From Zoogloea sp. LCSB751 (GTDB taxonomy: Bacteria > Pseudomonadota > Gammaproteobacteria > Burkholderiales > Rhodocyclaceae), in NCBI RefSeq assembly GCF_002028455.1, contig NZ_MWUM01000007.1:1-64000 (forward strand): DNA of 64,000 nt, in the 5' to 3' direction. Below the pieces are notes generated by a model that worked only from the letters and a program-made list of their open reading frames with translations, had not been told where the DNA came from and did not search any database. The position numbers and the translations under genes were made by a program. The number at the start of each line of letters is the position of its first letter. The first letter of the stretch is position 1. Below are positions 18,249 through 26,046 of the stretch, piece by piece.

Positions 18249-20045
18249 ATGAAAACCACCTCCCCCCCCTTCGCCGCCGGGACTGTCAGCGAACGGGCGC
18301 TGTTGCGCCGCCGCCGCCTCGGCTTTGGCGCCCTGGTGCTCGGCACCTCCGCCGCCCTGCTGGGGCTGATGGCGGCGACGCTGTTCGTCGGCCCGCTCGA
18401 CGCCCTCGGCATCGCCATGCTGCTGCTGTTCGCGCTGACCCTGCCATGGACGACGATCGGCTTCTGGAACGCGGCAATCGGCTTCGCGCTGATGCACTTC
18501 ACGCGCGATCCGGCCGGCCTGGTGGCGCCACACCTGCGCAGCATCACCGGCAAGGAACCGATCGCCAGCGCCACCGCGCTGCTGATCTGCATCCGCAACG
18601 AGGACGCCCAGCGCCTGGAACGCAACCTGGAACTGATGCTCGGCGGCCTGGCCGCCACCGGCGAAGGGCGCTGGTTCCACCTCTACATGCTCAGCGACAG
18701 CAACGACGCGGCGATCATCGCCGACGAGCAGGCGGTTGCCGCCCGCCTGTCCGCGCGCTTCGGCGCCGATGTCGCCGTCACCTACCGTCGCCGCGAGCAG
18801 GGCGGCGGCTTCAAGGCCGGCAACATCCGCGACTTCTGCGAACGCTGGGGGAGCCGACACGAATTCGCTATCGTCCTCGACGCCGACAGCGTGATGACGC
18901 CGGCCGCCATGCTGCGCCTCGTGCGGATCATGCAGGTGCAGCCGCAGATCGGCATCCTGCAGACGCTGGTCACCGGCCTGCCGAGCGCCAGCGCCTTCGC
19001 CCGCATCTTCCAGTTCGGCATGCGCCTCGGCATGCGTTCGTACACCCTCGGCGCGGCAAGCTGGCAGGGCGACAGCGGCCCCTACTGGGGGCACAACGCG
19101 ATCCTCCGCGTGGCGCCCTTCACCGAACACTGCCATCTGCCGGTGCTGCCCGGCCAGCCACCACTGGGCGGCGACGTGCTGAGCCACGACCAGCTCGAAG
19201 CGGTGCTGATGCGCCGCGCCGGCTACGAAGTACGGGTGCTGCCCGACGAGTCCGGCAGCTGGGAGGAGAATCCGCCGACCCTGCCCGAGTTCGTCCGCCG
19301 CGACCTGCGCTGGTGCCAGGGCAACATGCAGTATTTCCACTTCCTGCGCATGCCGCGCCTGCTGCCGGTGAGCCGCTGCCAGCTGGGCCTCGCCATCGCG
19401 ATGTATGCCGGCGCACCGGCCTGGCTCGGCCTCGTCGCGCTGGGCCTGATCCGCCAGCTACCGATGCAGCCGGAGCTCGGCAGCGTGCTGTTCGCACTGA
19501 CGATGGGCATGAGCTTCGCGCCCAAGCTCGCCACCCTCGCCGACGTGCTGGCCCGGCCGGCGTTGCGGCAGGCCTACGGCGGCAGCCTGCGGGTCGTTGC
19601 CAGCGCGGTACTGGAAACCCTCTTCTCGATGCTGCTGGCACCGGTCTCCGCCGTCGCGGTGACGCTGTTCCTGCTCGGCCTGCCCTTCGGGCGCCAGGTG
19701 GGGTGGACCGCCCAGCACCGGGATGCGGAAGGCGTGCCCTTGCGGCTGGCCGCCCGCCGGCTGTGGCCACAGACCCTGCTGGGCGTGGCCTTCACCGTGC
19801 TGTTCTGGCGCGCTGTGCCAGGCGCCGTGTGGCTGTGGGCGCCCTTCGTCCTCGGCCTCGCCGGCGCGATCCCGCTGGCCATCCTCAGCGCCCATCCGCG
19901 GGTCGGCCAGCTGCTGGCCGCCGTGGGCCTGTGCCGCGTACCGGAAGAAGCCCGCCCCCACGCCGAACCCGAGTTCGCGGCCCTGTTCGCGCCCTTTGGC
20001 CCAGCGCCACGCCTGGCCGTGTCCGCCGCAGGCGAGGGCGAATGA
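18249..20045 (+). CDS. OpgH/MdoH-like family 2 glycosyltransferase, short form
   Basis: 598-aa membrane glycosyltransferase clearly related to OpgH, the glucan glucosyltransferase. Shared motifs: GGGFKAGNIRDFCERWG, VLDADSVM, YWGHNAILRV, LSHDQLEA, RRDLRWCQGNMQ, with membrane helices before and after the catalytic domain. E. coli OpgH is about 250 residues longer, mainly at the N-terminus, and is partnered by OpgG, which is absent here. In this operon it more likely glycosylates the pyrimidine/pterin product or a lipid carrier than makes osmoregulated glucans. The stop overlaps the next start by 4 bp. Confidence 0.8.
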   Translation: MKTTSPPFAAGTVSERALLRRRRLGFGALVLGTSAALLGLMAATLFVGPLDALGIAMLLLFALTLPWTTIGFWNAAIGFALMHFTRDPAGLVAPHLRSITGKEPIASATALLICIRNEDAQRLERNLELMLGGLAATGEGRWFHLYMLSDSNDAAIIADEQAVAARLSARFGADVAVTYRRREQGGGFKAGNIRDFCERWGSRHEFAIVLDADSVMTPAAMLRLVRIMQVQPQIGILQTLVTGLPSASAFARIFQFGMRLGMRSYTLGAASWQGDSGPYWGHNAILRVAPFTEHCHLPVLPGQPPLGGDVLSHDQLEAVLMRRAGYEVRVLPDESGSWEENPPTLPEFVRRDLRWCQGNMQYFHFLRMPRLLPVSRCQLGLAIAMYAGAPAWLGLVALGLIRQLPMQPELGSVLFALTMGMSFAPKLATLADVLARPALRQAYGGSLRVVASAVLETLFSMLLAPVSAVAVTLFLLGLPFGRQVGWTAQHRDAEGVPLRLAARRLWPQTLLGVAFTVLFWRAVPGAVWLWAPFVLGLAGAIPLAILSAHPRVGQLLAAVGLCRVPEEARPHAEPEFAALFAPFGPAPRLAVSAAGEGE

Positions 20046-20839
20046 ATCCGGCCGTCACCACCGGCCTGGCCGCGGCCACCCCTGTGCCGGCAGCGGCAGA
20101 CGAGGCCCGCTGGCAGACCTTGCTCGAGCACCGCAACGAAGCCCCGCCGTCCCATGCCGGCTGCCCGCTGCAGGCCCTGTATCAGCCCCTGCTCACCTCC
20201 CGCGGCCCGTACGCCGTCGGCCACCTGGCCCAGAGCCTGGACGGCCGCATCGCCACCACCAGCGGCATCTCCCGCTGGCTGAGCGGCGGCGAAGACCTGC
20301 TCCACACCCACCGCATGCGCGCCATCGCCGATGCCGTGCTGGTGGGCGCCAACACCGTGCTGCACGACGACCCCCAACTGACGGTGCGCCTGTGCGCCGG
20401 GCGCAACCCGGTCCGCGTGGTGATCGACCCGGACGGTCGCCTCGACGGCAGCCAGCGCGTCTTCACCGACGGCGCGGCACCGACCCTGCTGCTGATTGCC
20501 GACGACCTGGCCCGCCCCGGCGAGCGGCGTGGCCAGGCCGAGGTGATCCCGATCGCCCGCGGCACCCACGGCCTCGACCCCCACCAGATCCGCCACGCGC
20601 TGCAGCAACGCGGGCTGGCCTGGCTGTTCATCGAAGGCGGCGGCGTCACCGTATCGCGCTTCCTGGCCGCCGGCGCACTGGACCGCCTGCAGATCACCGT
20701 GGCGCCGGTGATTCTCGGCTCCGGCCGGCCGAGCATCGTGCTGCCGGAGATCACCGACCTGTGCCACAGCCTGCGCCCACGCACGCGGCGCTTCATCCTC
20801 GGCGAGGACGTGATGATCGAGTGCGACTTCCATGGCTGA
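20042..20839 (+). CDS. RibD C-terminal-type pyrimidine reductase (DHFR fold)
   Basis: 265 aa. The RibD_C fold is shown by [58 protein letters not shown] and VAPVILGSG. In riboflavin synthesis this domain reduces the ribosyl side chain of the deaminated GTP cyclohydrolase II product with NADPH. The deaminase half of RibD is missing; an N-terminal stretch of about 60 residues has no recognisable motif. It overlaps both neighbours (4 bp upstream, 8 bp downstream), so it is translated with them. It likely reduces the RibA-derived intermediate. Confidence 0.82.
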   Translation: MNPAVTTGLAAATPVPAAADEARWQTLLEHRNEAPPSHAGCPLQALYQPLLTSRGPYAVGHLAQSLDGRIATTSGISRWLSGGEDLLHTHRMRAIADAVLVGANTVLHDDPQLTVRLCAGRNPVRVVIDPDGRLDGSQRVFTDGAAPTLLLIADDLARPGERRGQAEVIPIARGTHGLDPHQIRHALQQRGLAWLFIEGGGVTVSRFLAAGALDRLQITVAPVILGSGRPSIVLPEITDLCHSLRPRTRRFILGEDVMIECDFHG

Positions 20840-21812
20840 GGCGCCCTTTGCCCAGGCCTTCTGGACCGTCGCGCCGGGACGTGGCGAGATCCGCCGGACC
20901 CCGCTGCGCGCCCCCGGCGCCGACGAGGTACTGGTCCGCAGCCTGCGCAGCGGCATCAGCCGCGGCACCGAGAGCCTGGTCTTTCGCGGCCAGGTGCCGC
21001 CAAGCCAATGGACGGCGATACGCTGCCCCTTTCAGGAGGGCGACTTTCCCGGCCCGCTGAAATACGGCTACGCCTCCGTCGGGCGCGTCGAAGCCGGGCC
21101 GGCCACGCTGCTCGGCCGGCGCGTGTTCTGCCTGTATCCGCACCAGGACTGTTACGTGGTGCCGGCCGACGCCGTCATCCCGCTGCCGGACGCGGTCAGC
21201 GACACCCGCGGCGTGCTGGCCGCCAACATGGAAACCGCCGTCAACGGCCTGTGGGATGCGACACCGCGCCTCGGCGACCGGGTCGCGGTGATCGGCGCCG
21301 GCGTGGTCGGCAGCCTCGTCGCGGCGCTGGCCGCCCGCATCCCCGGCGTGCGCGTCGAGCTGATCGATACCGACCCGCGCCGCGCCGCCTTGGCCGACCG
21401 GCTGGGCTGCAGCTTCGCCACGCCGGATGAAGCCAGCGCCGACGCAGACCTGGTGCTCCACGCCAGCGGCCACCCCGACGGCCTCGCCACCGGACTACGG
21501 ATCGCCGGCTTCGAAGCCAGCGTGGTGGAGCTGAGCTGGTACGGCGACCGGCCGGTGGCACTGCCCCTCGGCGAAGCCTTCCACGCCCGCCGCCTGAACC
21601 TGCGCTCGTCCCAGGTGGGCAGCGTGGCCACCGCCCAGCGGGCCCGCTGGAGCCACCGCCGCCGCATGCAGCTGGCCCTCGACCTGCTCGCCGACCCCGT
21701 CTTCGATGCCCTGCTGTCCGGCGAAAGCCCGTTTGCCGAGCTCCCCACCGTCCTGCCCCGCCTGGCCGACGCCCCCGACGGGGCGCTGTGCCACGTCGTC
21801 ACCTACCCCTGA
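20832..21812 (+). CDS. Zinc-binding alcohol dehydrogenase-like oxidoreductase
   Basis: 326-aa medium-chain dehydrogenase/reductase. It has a GroES-like N-terminus ([29 protein letters not shown]) and a Rossmann domain ([20 protein letters not shown]). The catalytic zinc Cys of classical alcohol dehydrogenases is not in the usual place; GISRGTE is typical of a subgroup without it. A redox step on a sugar-like side chain is a reasonable guess in this operon. It starts inside the reductase gene (8-bp overlap) and is 31 bp before the PTPS-like gene. Confidence 0.82.
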   Translation: MAEAPFAQAFWTVAPGRGEIRRTPLRAPGADEVLVRSLRSGISRGTESLVFRGQVPPSQWTAIRCPFQEGDFPGPLKYGYASVGRVEAGPATLLGRRVFCLYPHQDCYVVPADAVIPLPDAVSDTRGVLAANMETAVNGLWDATPRLGDRVAVIGAGVVGSLVAALAARIPGVRVELIDTDPRRAALADRLGCSFATPDEASADADLVLHASGHPDGLATGLRIAGFEASVVELSWYGDRPVALPLGEAFHARRLNLRSSQVGSVATAQRARWSHRRRMQLALDLLADPVFDALLSGESPFAELPTVLPRLADAPDGALCHVVTYP

Positions 21813-21843
21813 ACACCCCTACCCAAAGCCCGGAGTCCGCCCC

Positions 21844-22248
21844 ATGTACAGCCTTGCCGTATCCGACCACATCATGATCGCCCACAGCTTCCGCGGCGAA
21901 ATCTTCGGCCCGGCCCAGCAGCTGCACGGCGCCACCTACGGCGTGGAAGTCGAATTCCGCCGCCGCGAGCTGGACGCCAACGGCCTGGTCTGCGACATCG
22001 GCCTGGCCCTTCAAGTCCTCAAGGAAGTGCTGGGCGAATTCAATTTCAAGAACCTCGACACGCTGCCCGAACTGCACGGCAAGAACACCACCACCGAGGT
22101 GATGGCCGGCGTGATCTTCCAGCGCCTCAAAACCCGCGTGGCGGCCGGTGACATCGGGCCGGACACCGCCGACGCGCTGGAATCCCTGCGCGTGGTGCTG
22201 CGCGAGTCGCCGGTCGCCTGGGCCGCCTTCGAGGGCAGCCTGCACTGA
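21844..22248 (+). CDS. 6-pyruvoyl-tetrahydropterin synthase-like protein with altered active site
   Basis: 134 aa with the T-fold of PTPS/QueD: opening VSDHIMIAHSF, LHGATYGVEVEF, NGLVCDIG, NTTTEVMAGVIF and a late LRESPVAWAAFEG. Compared with E. coli QueD from memory, the first zinc His (AHSF) and the LHG His are kept, but the second His of the HGH motif is Ala, the catalytic Cys before it is absent and the LDHH His segment reads NLDTL. The pterin-anchoring Glu near the C-terminus (LRES) is kept. It may bind a pterin or pyrimidine without the normal lyase reaction. GGAG ribosome binding site before ATG 21844; the stop overlaps the next start (TGATG). Confidence 0.83.
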   Translation: MYSLAVSDHIMIAHSFRGEIFGPAQQLHGATYGVEVEFRRRELDANGLVCDIGLALQVLKEVLGEFNFKNLDTLPELHGKNTTTEVMAGVIFQRLKTRVAAGDIGPDTADALESLRVVLRESPVAWAAFEGSLH

Positions 22249-23297
22249 TGGAACTGGCCTTCCTGGTGCCCGGCGCGCTGGATCAACTCACCGGCGGCTA
22301 TCTCTACGACCGGCAGGTCGTGCACGGCCTGCGCGCCCGCGGCCACCAGGTTCAGGTCGTGGAACTGGAAGGCCGCCATCCGGAGGCCGACGAACACGCC
22401 CGGCAGGCCGCCGCCATAGCGCTGTCCCGCCTGCCGGACGGCGCCATCGCGGTGATCGATGGCCTGGCCCTGCCAGCTTTCGCTCCGTGCCTGGCACGGG
22501 AAGCCACACGCCTGCGCCTGGTCGGCTTCATCCATCACCCCCTGTCGCTCGAAACCGGCCTCGGCCCGGCCGACGCGGACCGCTACGCCACTTTGGAAGC
22601 GGACCTGTGGCCGCGGCTGCGCGGCGCCGTCTGCCCCAGCCCGCACACCGCCCGCCATCTGCTGGCCGCCGGCCTGGCCGACGCACGCGTGGCCGTCGCA
22701 CCACCCGGCACGGCGAGGCCCGCCAGCGGCGGCCCGCGCCGCGCCAGGAGCAGGCTGGAGATCCTCACGGTCGGCACGCTCACCCCGCGCAAGGGGCATC
22801 TCATGCTGATCGAGGCGCTGGCCGGCCTGCTCGACCTGGACTGGCACCTCAACTGCATCGGCAGCCTGGAGCGGGCCCCCGACACCGTCAATGCGCTGCG
22901 CGCCGCCATCGCCGCCCACGGGTTCGAGGAACGGGTCGTGTTGCGCGGCGAACAGCCCGCCGACCACGTGGCGGAGGCCTACCGCCACGCCGACCTCTTC
23001 GCACTGCCGTCCTTCCACGAGGGCTACGGCATGGTGTTCGCGGAAGCCCTGGCCCACGGCCTGCCCATCGTCGCCACTACGGCCGGCGCCATCCCGGACA
23101 CCGTACCGGCTGCCGCCGCCCTGCTCGTCCCGCCCGGCGACGTGGCAGCCCTGCAGGAGGCGCTGCGGCGCCTGCTCTCCGACACCGCGCTGCGCAGCCG
23201 CCTGGCCGCCGGCGCCAGTGACGCCGCCGCGGCCCTGCCCGACTGGACACAGGCCGTCGACCGCTGGGCGGCGGCGCTGGAACAGGTGGCGGCATGA
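22248..23297 (+). CDS. GT4-type glycosyltransferase
   Basis: 349-aa GT-B fold glycosyltransferase, group 1/GT4. Motifs: the acceptor-domain start LVPGALDQLTGGYLYDRQVV, HHPLSLET, the hinge EILTVGTLTPRKGH and the nucleotide-sugar EX7E motif EGYGMVFAEALAHGLP. No signal or membrane segment, so it is cytoplasmic. Placed between the PTPS-like and methyltransferase genes with 1-bp and 4-bp overlaps, it probably adds a sugar to the operon's small-molecule product. Confidence 0.88.
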   Translation: MELAFLVPGALDQLTGGYLYDRQVVHGLRARGHQVQVVELEGRHPEADEHARQAAAIALSRLPDGAIAVIDGLALPAFAPCLAREATRLRLVGFIHHPLSLETGLGPADADRYATLEADLWPRLRGAVCPSPHTARHLLAAGLADARVAVAPPGTARPASGGPRRARSRLEILTVGTLTPRKGHLMLIEALAGLLDLDWHLNCIGSLERAPDTVNALRAAIAAHGFEERVVLRGEQPADHVAEAYRHADLFALPSFHEGYGMVFAEALAHGLPIVATTAGAIPDTVPAAAALLVPPGDVAALQEALRRLLSDTALRSRLAAGASDAAAALPDWTQAVDRWAAALEQVAA

Positions 23298-24178
23298 CGG
23301 GGTTTTCCGCCGCCTGGCTGCGCCTGCGCGAGCCCTTCGACCGCCTGGCACGCAGCGCTGCCCTCGCCCGCGGCTTTGCCGCCGCCGTGCACCGGCAGGC
23401 TGAGGGGCCACTGCGGATCGTCGACCTGGCCGCCGGCAGCGGCGCCAATTTCCGGGCCCTGGCTCCCCTGCTGGGCAGCGATCAGGACTGGCTGCTGGTG
23501 GACCACGACCCGGCACTGCTCACCGCCCAGCGTGCCGAGATCGTAGACTGGGCCACCCGCCATGGCTGGCGCTGGACGGCGGATGGCGAGCACATCGCCG
23601 TCGACACCGGCCAGGCCCGCTGGCGCGTGCGCGGGCTACGCCTCGACCTGGCCAGCGAACTCGAGGCGCTCGAACGGATTCCCTTCGACGGCCTGGTCAC
23701 CACCGCCTTCCTGGACCTGGTCTCGGCCACCTGGCTGGACCGGCTCGGCAACCTGCTGGCCCGCCAGCAACGGCCGCTGCTCGCCACGCTGACCGTGGAC
23801 GGCCGCCGGACCTGGCACCCGCCGCATCCCGCCGACGCCCAGGTGCTGGCCGGCTTCACGCGCCATCAGGGCGTCGACAAGGGCTTTGGGGCATCCCTGG
23901 CTAACGAAGCCGTCGCCCATCTGGCCGCCGGCCTCGCCGGCCATGGTCATGCGGTGACGACGGCGCGCAGCGACTGGCGCATCGGACCGGCCCAGCAGGA
24001 CATGCTGCGCTACCTGCTCGATGAGGCCACGGCGGTCGCCCACGCCACCGCCCCCGCCGCCGCCGCCGCCGGACTGATTGCCGGCTGGGCCGCCGCCCGT
24101 CGGACCCAGCTAGAGGGCGGCCTGCTGTCCCTGGAAATCGGCCACCTGGATCTGCTGGCGCTGCCGCCACGGCCCTAA
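23294..24178 (+). CDS. Class I SAM-dependent methyltransferase
   Basis: 294 aa with SAM-binding motif I at [15 protein letters not shown] followed by the acidic [10 protein letters not shown]. No specific subfamily could be named. It is the last gene of the seven-gene operon and starts within the stop of the glycosyltransferase (ATGA). A methyl-decorating step on the glycosylated product is inferred; the target atom is unknown. Confidence 0.82.
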   Translation: MTGFSAAWLRLREPFDRLARSAALARGFAAAVHRQAEGPLRIVDLAAGSGANFRALAPLLGSDQDWLLVDHDPALLTAQRAEIVDWATRHGWRWTADGEHIAVDTGQARWRVRGLRLDLASELEALERIPFDGLVTTAFLDLVSATWLDRLGNLLARQQRPLLATLTVDGRRTWHPPHPADAQVLAGFTRHQGVDKGFGASLANEAVAHLAAGLAGHGHAVTTARSDWRIGPAQQDMLRYLLDEATAVAHATAPAAAAAGLIAGWAAARRTQLEGGLLSLEIGHLDLLALPPRP

Positions 24179-24333
24179 GGGATACGCACAATAGTCGTGC
24201 ATGGGCCTGCTTCCTTCATAATGCCGCCCAACACTGGAGGATGACGCCGCGCGGCACCGCCCGTCACGGCCCGGTCGCCGCCTGCCGGCAGCCCCATCCG
24301 CCCCGACTGAATCTGCCCCTAGGAATCCAACCC

Positions 24334-25908
24334 TTGAGCGATCCCCTGTTGCGCCGCCTGGCCCTCTTCGACCGTGCAGACCAGCACACCCTGCTGCGCC
24401 ACTGCCGACACGGCGTGGAGCGGGAGAGCCTGCGCGTCGATCCGGCCGGCAACCTGGCCCTGACACCCCATCCGCGGGCCCTCGGCTCGGCGCTGACCCA
24501 CGCCCAGATCACCACCGATTATTCCGAAGCACTGCTGGAATTCATCACCGACGCCCGCGAGGACGCCGCCGAGACGCTCGACGAGCTGGACACCATCCAC
24601 CGCTTCGTCCACGCCCACCTCGGCGAAGAGCGGCTATGGCCCCACTCCATGCCGTGCCAGCTGCCGGACGAGGCCACCATCCCCATCGCCGACTACGGCA
24701 ACAGCCACGTCGGCCAGCTCAAGCACATCTACCGCAAGGGCCTGGCGGTGCGCTACGGCAAGACGATGCAATGCATCGCCGGCATCCACTACAACTTCTC
24801 GCTGCCCGAAGCCCTGTGGCCGCTGCTGCAGCAGGAGGAAGGCGACACGCGCCCGGCGCAGGACTGGCAGTCGGCCTGTTACATCGCGCTGATCCGCAAC
24901 TTCCGCCGCTACAGCTGGCTGCTGCCCTACCTGTTCGGCGCCTCGCCGGCGGTGGGCGCCAGCTTCTTCCGCGGCCAGCCGCACCGCCTCGACACGCTGG
25001 ACGCCGAAACCCTGTACCTGCCGTGGGCGACCAGCCTGCGCATGAGCGACCTGGGCTACCAGAGCGAGGCTCAGGCCAGCCTGACGCCCTGCTACGACAG
25101 CCTGGACAGCTACCTGGACAGCCTGCGCCGCGCCGTGACCACGCCTTACGCCCCCTACGCGGCGGTCGGCACGCAGCGGGACGGAGAGTGGGTGCAGCTC
25201 AACACCAACGTGCTGCAGATCGAGAACGAGTACTACTCGACGATCCGCCCCAAGCGCGTGATCAACAGTGGCGAGCGGCCGCTGCAGGCGCTGGGCGCCC
25301 GCGGCGTGCAGTACGTGGAAGTCCGCTGCCTGGACCTCAACCCCTTCCTGCCGCTGGGCATCGACCTCACCGAAACGCGCTTCCTCGACGCCTTCCTGCT
25401 GTTCTGCGCACTGGAGGACGGCCCCGGCCTGATCTCCGGCGAATGCGGCGAATGCACCGGCAACTTCGCACGCAGCGTCAATGAAGGGCGCAAGCCGGGC
25501 CTGCAGCTGAGCCGCCACGGCAAGCCCATCGGCCTCAAGGAATGGGGGCTGGAACTGCTCGAACGCATCGGCGCCTGTGCCGACCGGCTCGACGCCGCCT
25601 TCGGCCACGACCAGCACCGCCGCGCGCTGGAAGTGCAACAGGCCAAGCTGGAGGACGTGTCCCTGACGCCCTCCGCACAGGTGCTGCGAAGCCTGCAGGA
25701 CGACAAGCTGAGCCTGTTCGCCTTCGCCCGCCGCGAGGCCGAACGCCACGCCGAATGGTTCAGCCAGCGCCCGCTGGACGCCGCCACGGAAGCCCGCTTC
25801 GAACAGGCCGCCCGCGACTCCCTGGCCGCCCAGGCCCGGCTGGAAAGCGAGCAGCAAGGCAGCTTCGAGGACTACATGGCGCACTACCTGGGCGCCATCC
25901 ACACCTAG
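24334..25908 (+). CDS. gshA: Glutamate-cysteine ligase
   Basis: About 524 aa, close to E. coli GshA (518 aa). It makes gamma-glutamylcysteine, the first step of glutathione synthesis. Typical stretches are [56 protein letters not shown] and [23 protein letters not shown]. The start is probably TTG 24334, preceded by AGGA; the frame is open to an ATG at 24241 that would add 31 unrelated residues. It lies 155 bp after the methyltransferase and is probably its own transcription unit. Confidence 0.93.
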   Translation: MSDPLLRRLALFDRADQHTLLRHCRHGVERESLRVDPAGNLALTPHPRALGSALTHAQITTDYSEALLEFITDAREDAAETLDELDTIHRFVHAHLGEERLWPHSMPCQLPDEATIPIADYGNSHVGQLKHIYRKGLAVRYGKTMQCIAGIHYNFSLPEALWPLLQQEEGDTRPAQDWQSACYIALIRNFRRYSWLLPYLFGASPAVGASFFRGQPHRLDTLDAETLYLPWATSLRMSDLGYQSEAQASLTPCYDSLDSYLDSLRRAVTTPYAPYAAVGTQRDGEWVQLNTNVLQIENEYYSTIRPKRVINSGERPLQALGARGVQYVEVRCLDLNPFLPLGIDLTETRFLDAFLLFCALEDGPGLISGECGECTGNFARSVNEGRKPGLQLSRHGKPIGLKEWGLELLERIGACADRLDAAFGHDQHRRALEVQQAKLEDVSLTPSAQVLRSLQDDKLSLFAFARREAERHAEWFSQRPLDAATEARFEQAARDSLAAQARLESEQQGSFEDYMAHYLGAIHT

Positions 25909-26046
25909 CCTGCGGCTTGTACAGCCGCAGTTGGCCGCCGCCGCTGTCGTAGGGCGAATTCAACGGCTTTGACTCCATCAGCGCAGCCTTCGCCAGCGGC
26001 GGATAACTCTAACGGCTGTTCCTGGGATGAAGCGGCGACGGCGCGC

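Noticed and set aside
17563..20839. Ordinary riboflavin operon
   Set aside because: There is no RibB, RibE, RibH or deaminase domain; the remaining genes are glycosyltransferases, a dehydrogenase, a PTPS-like protein and a methyltransferase.
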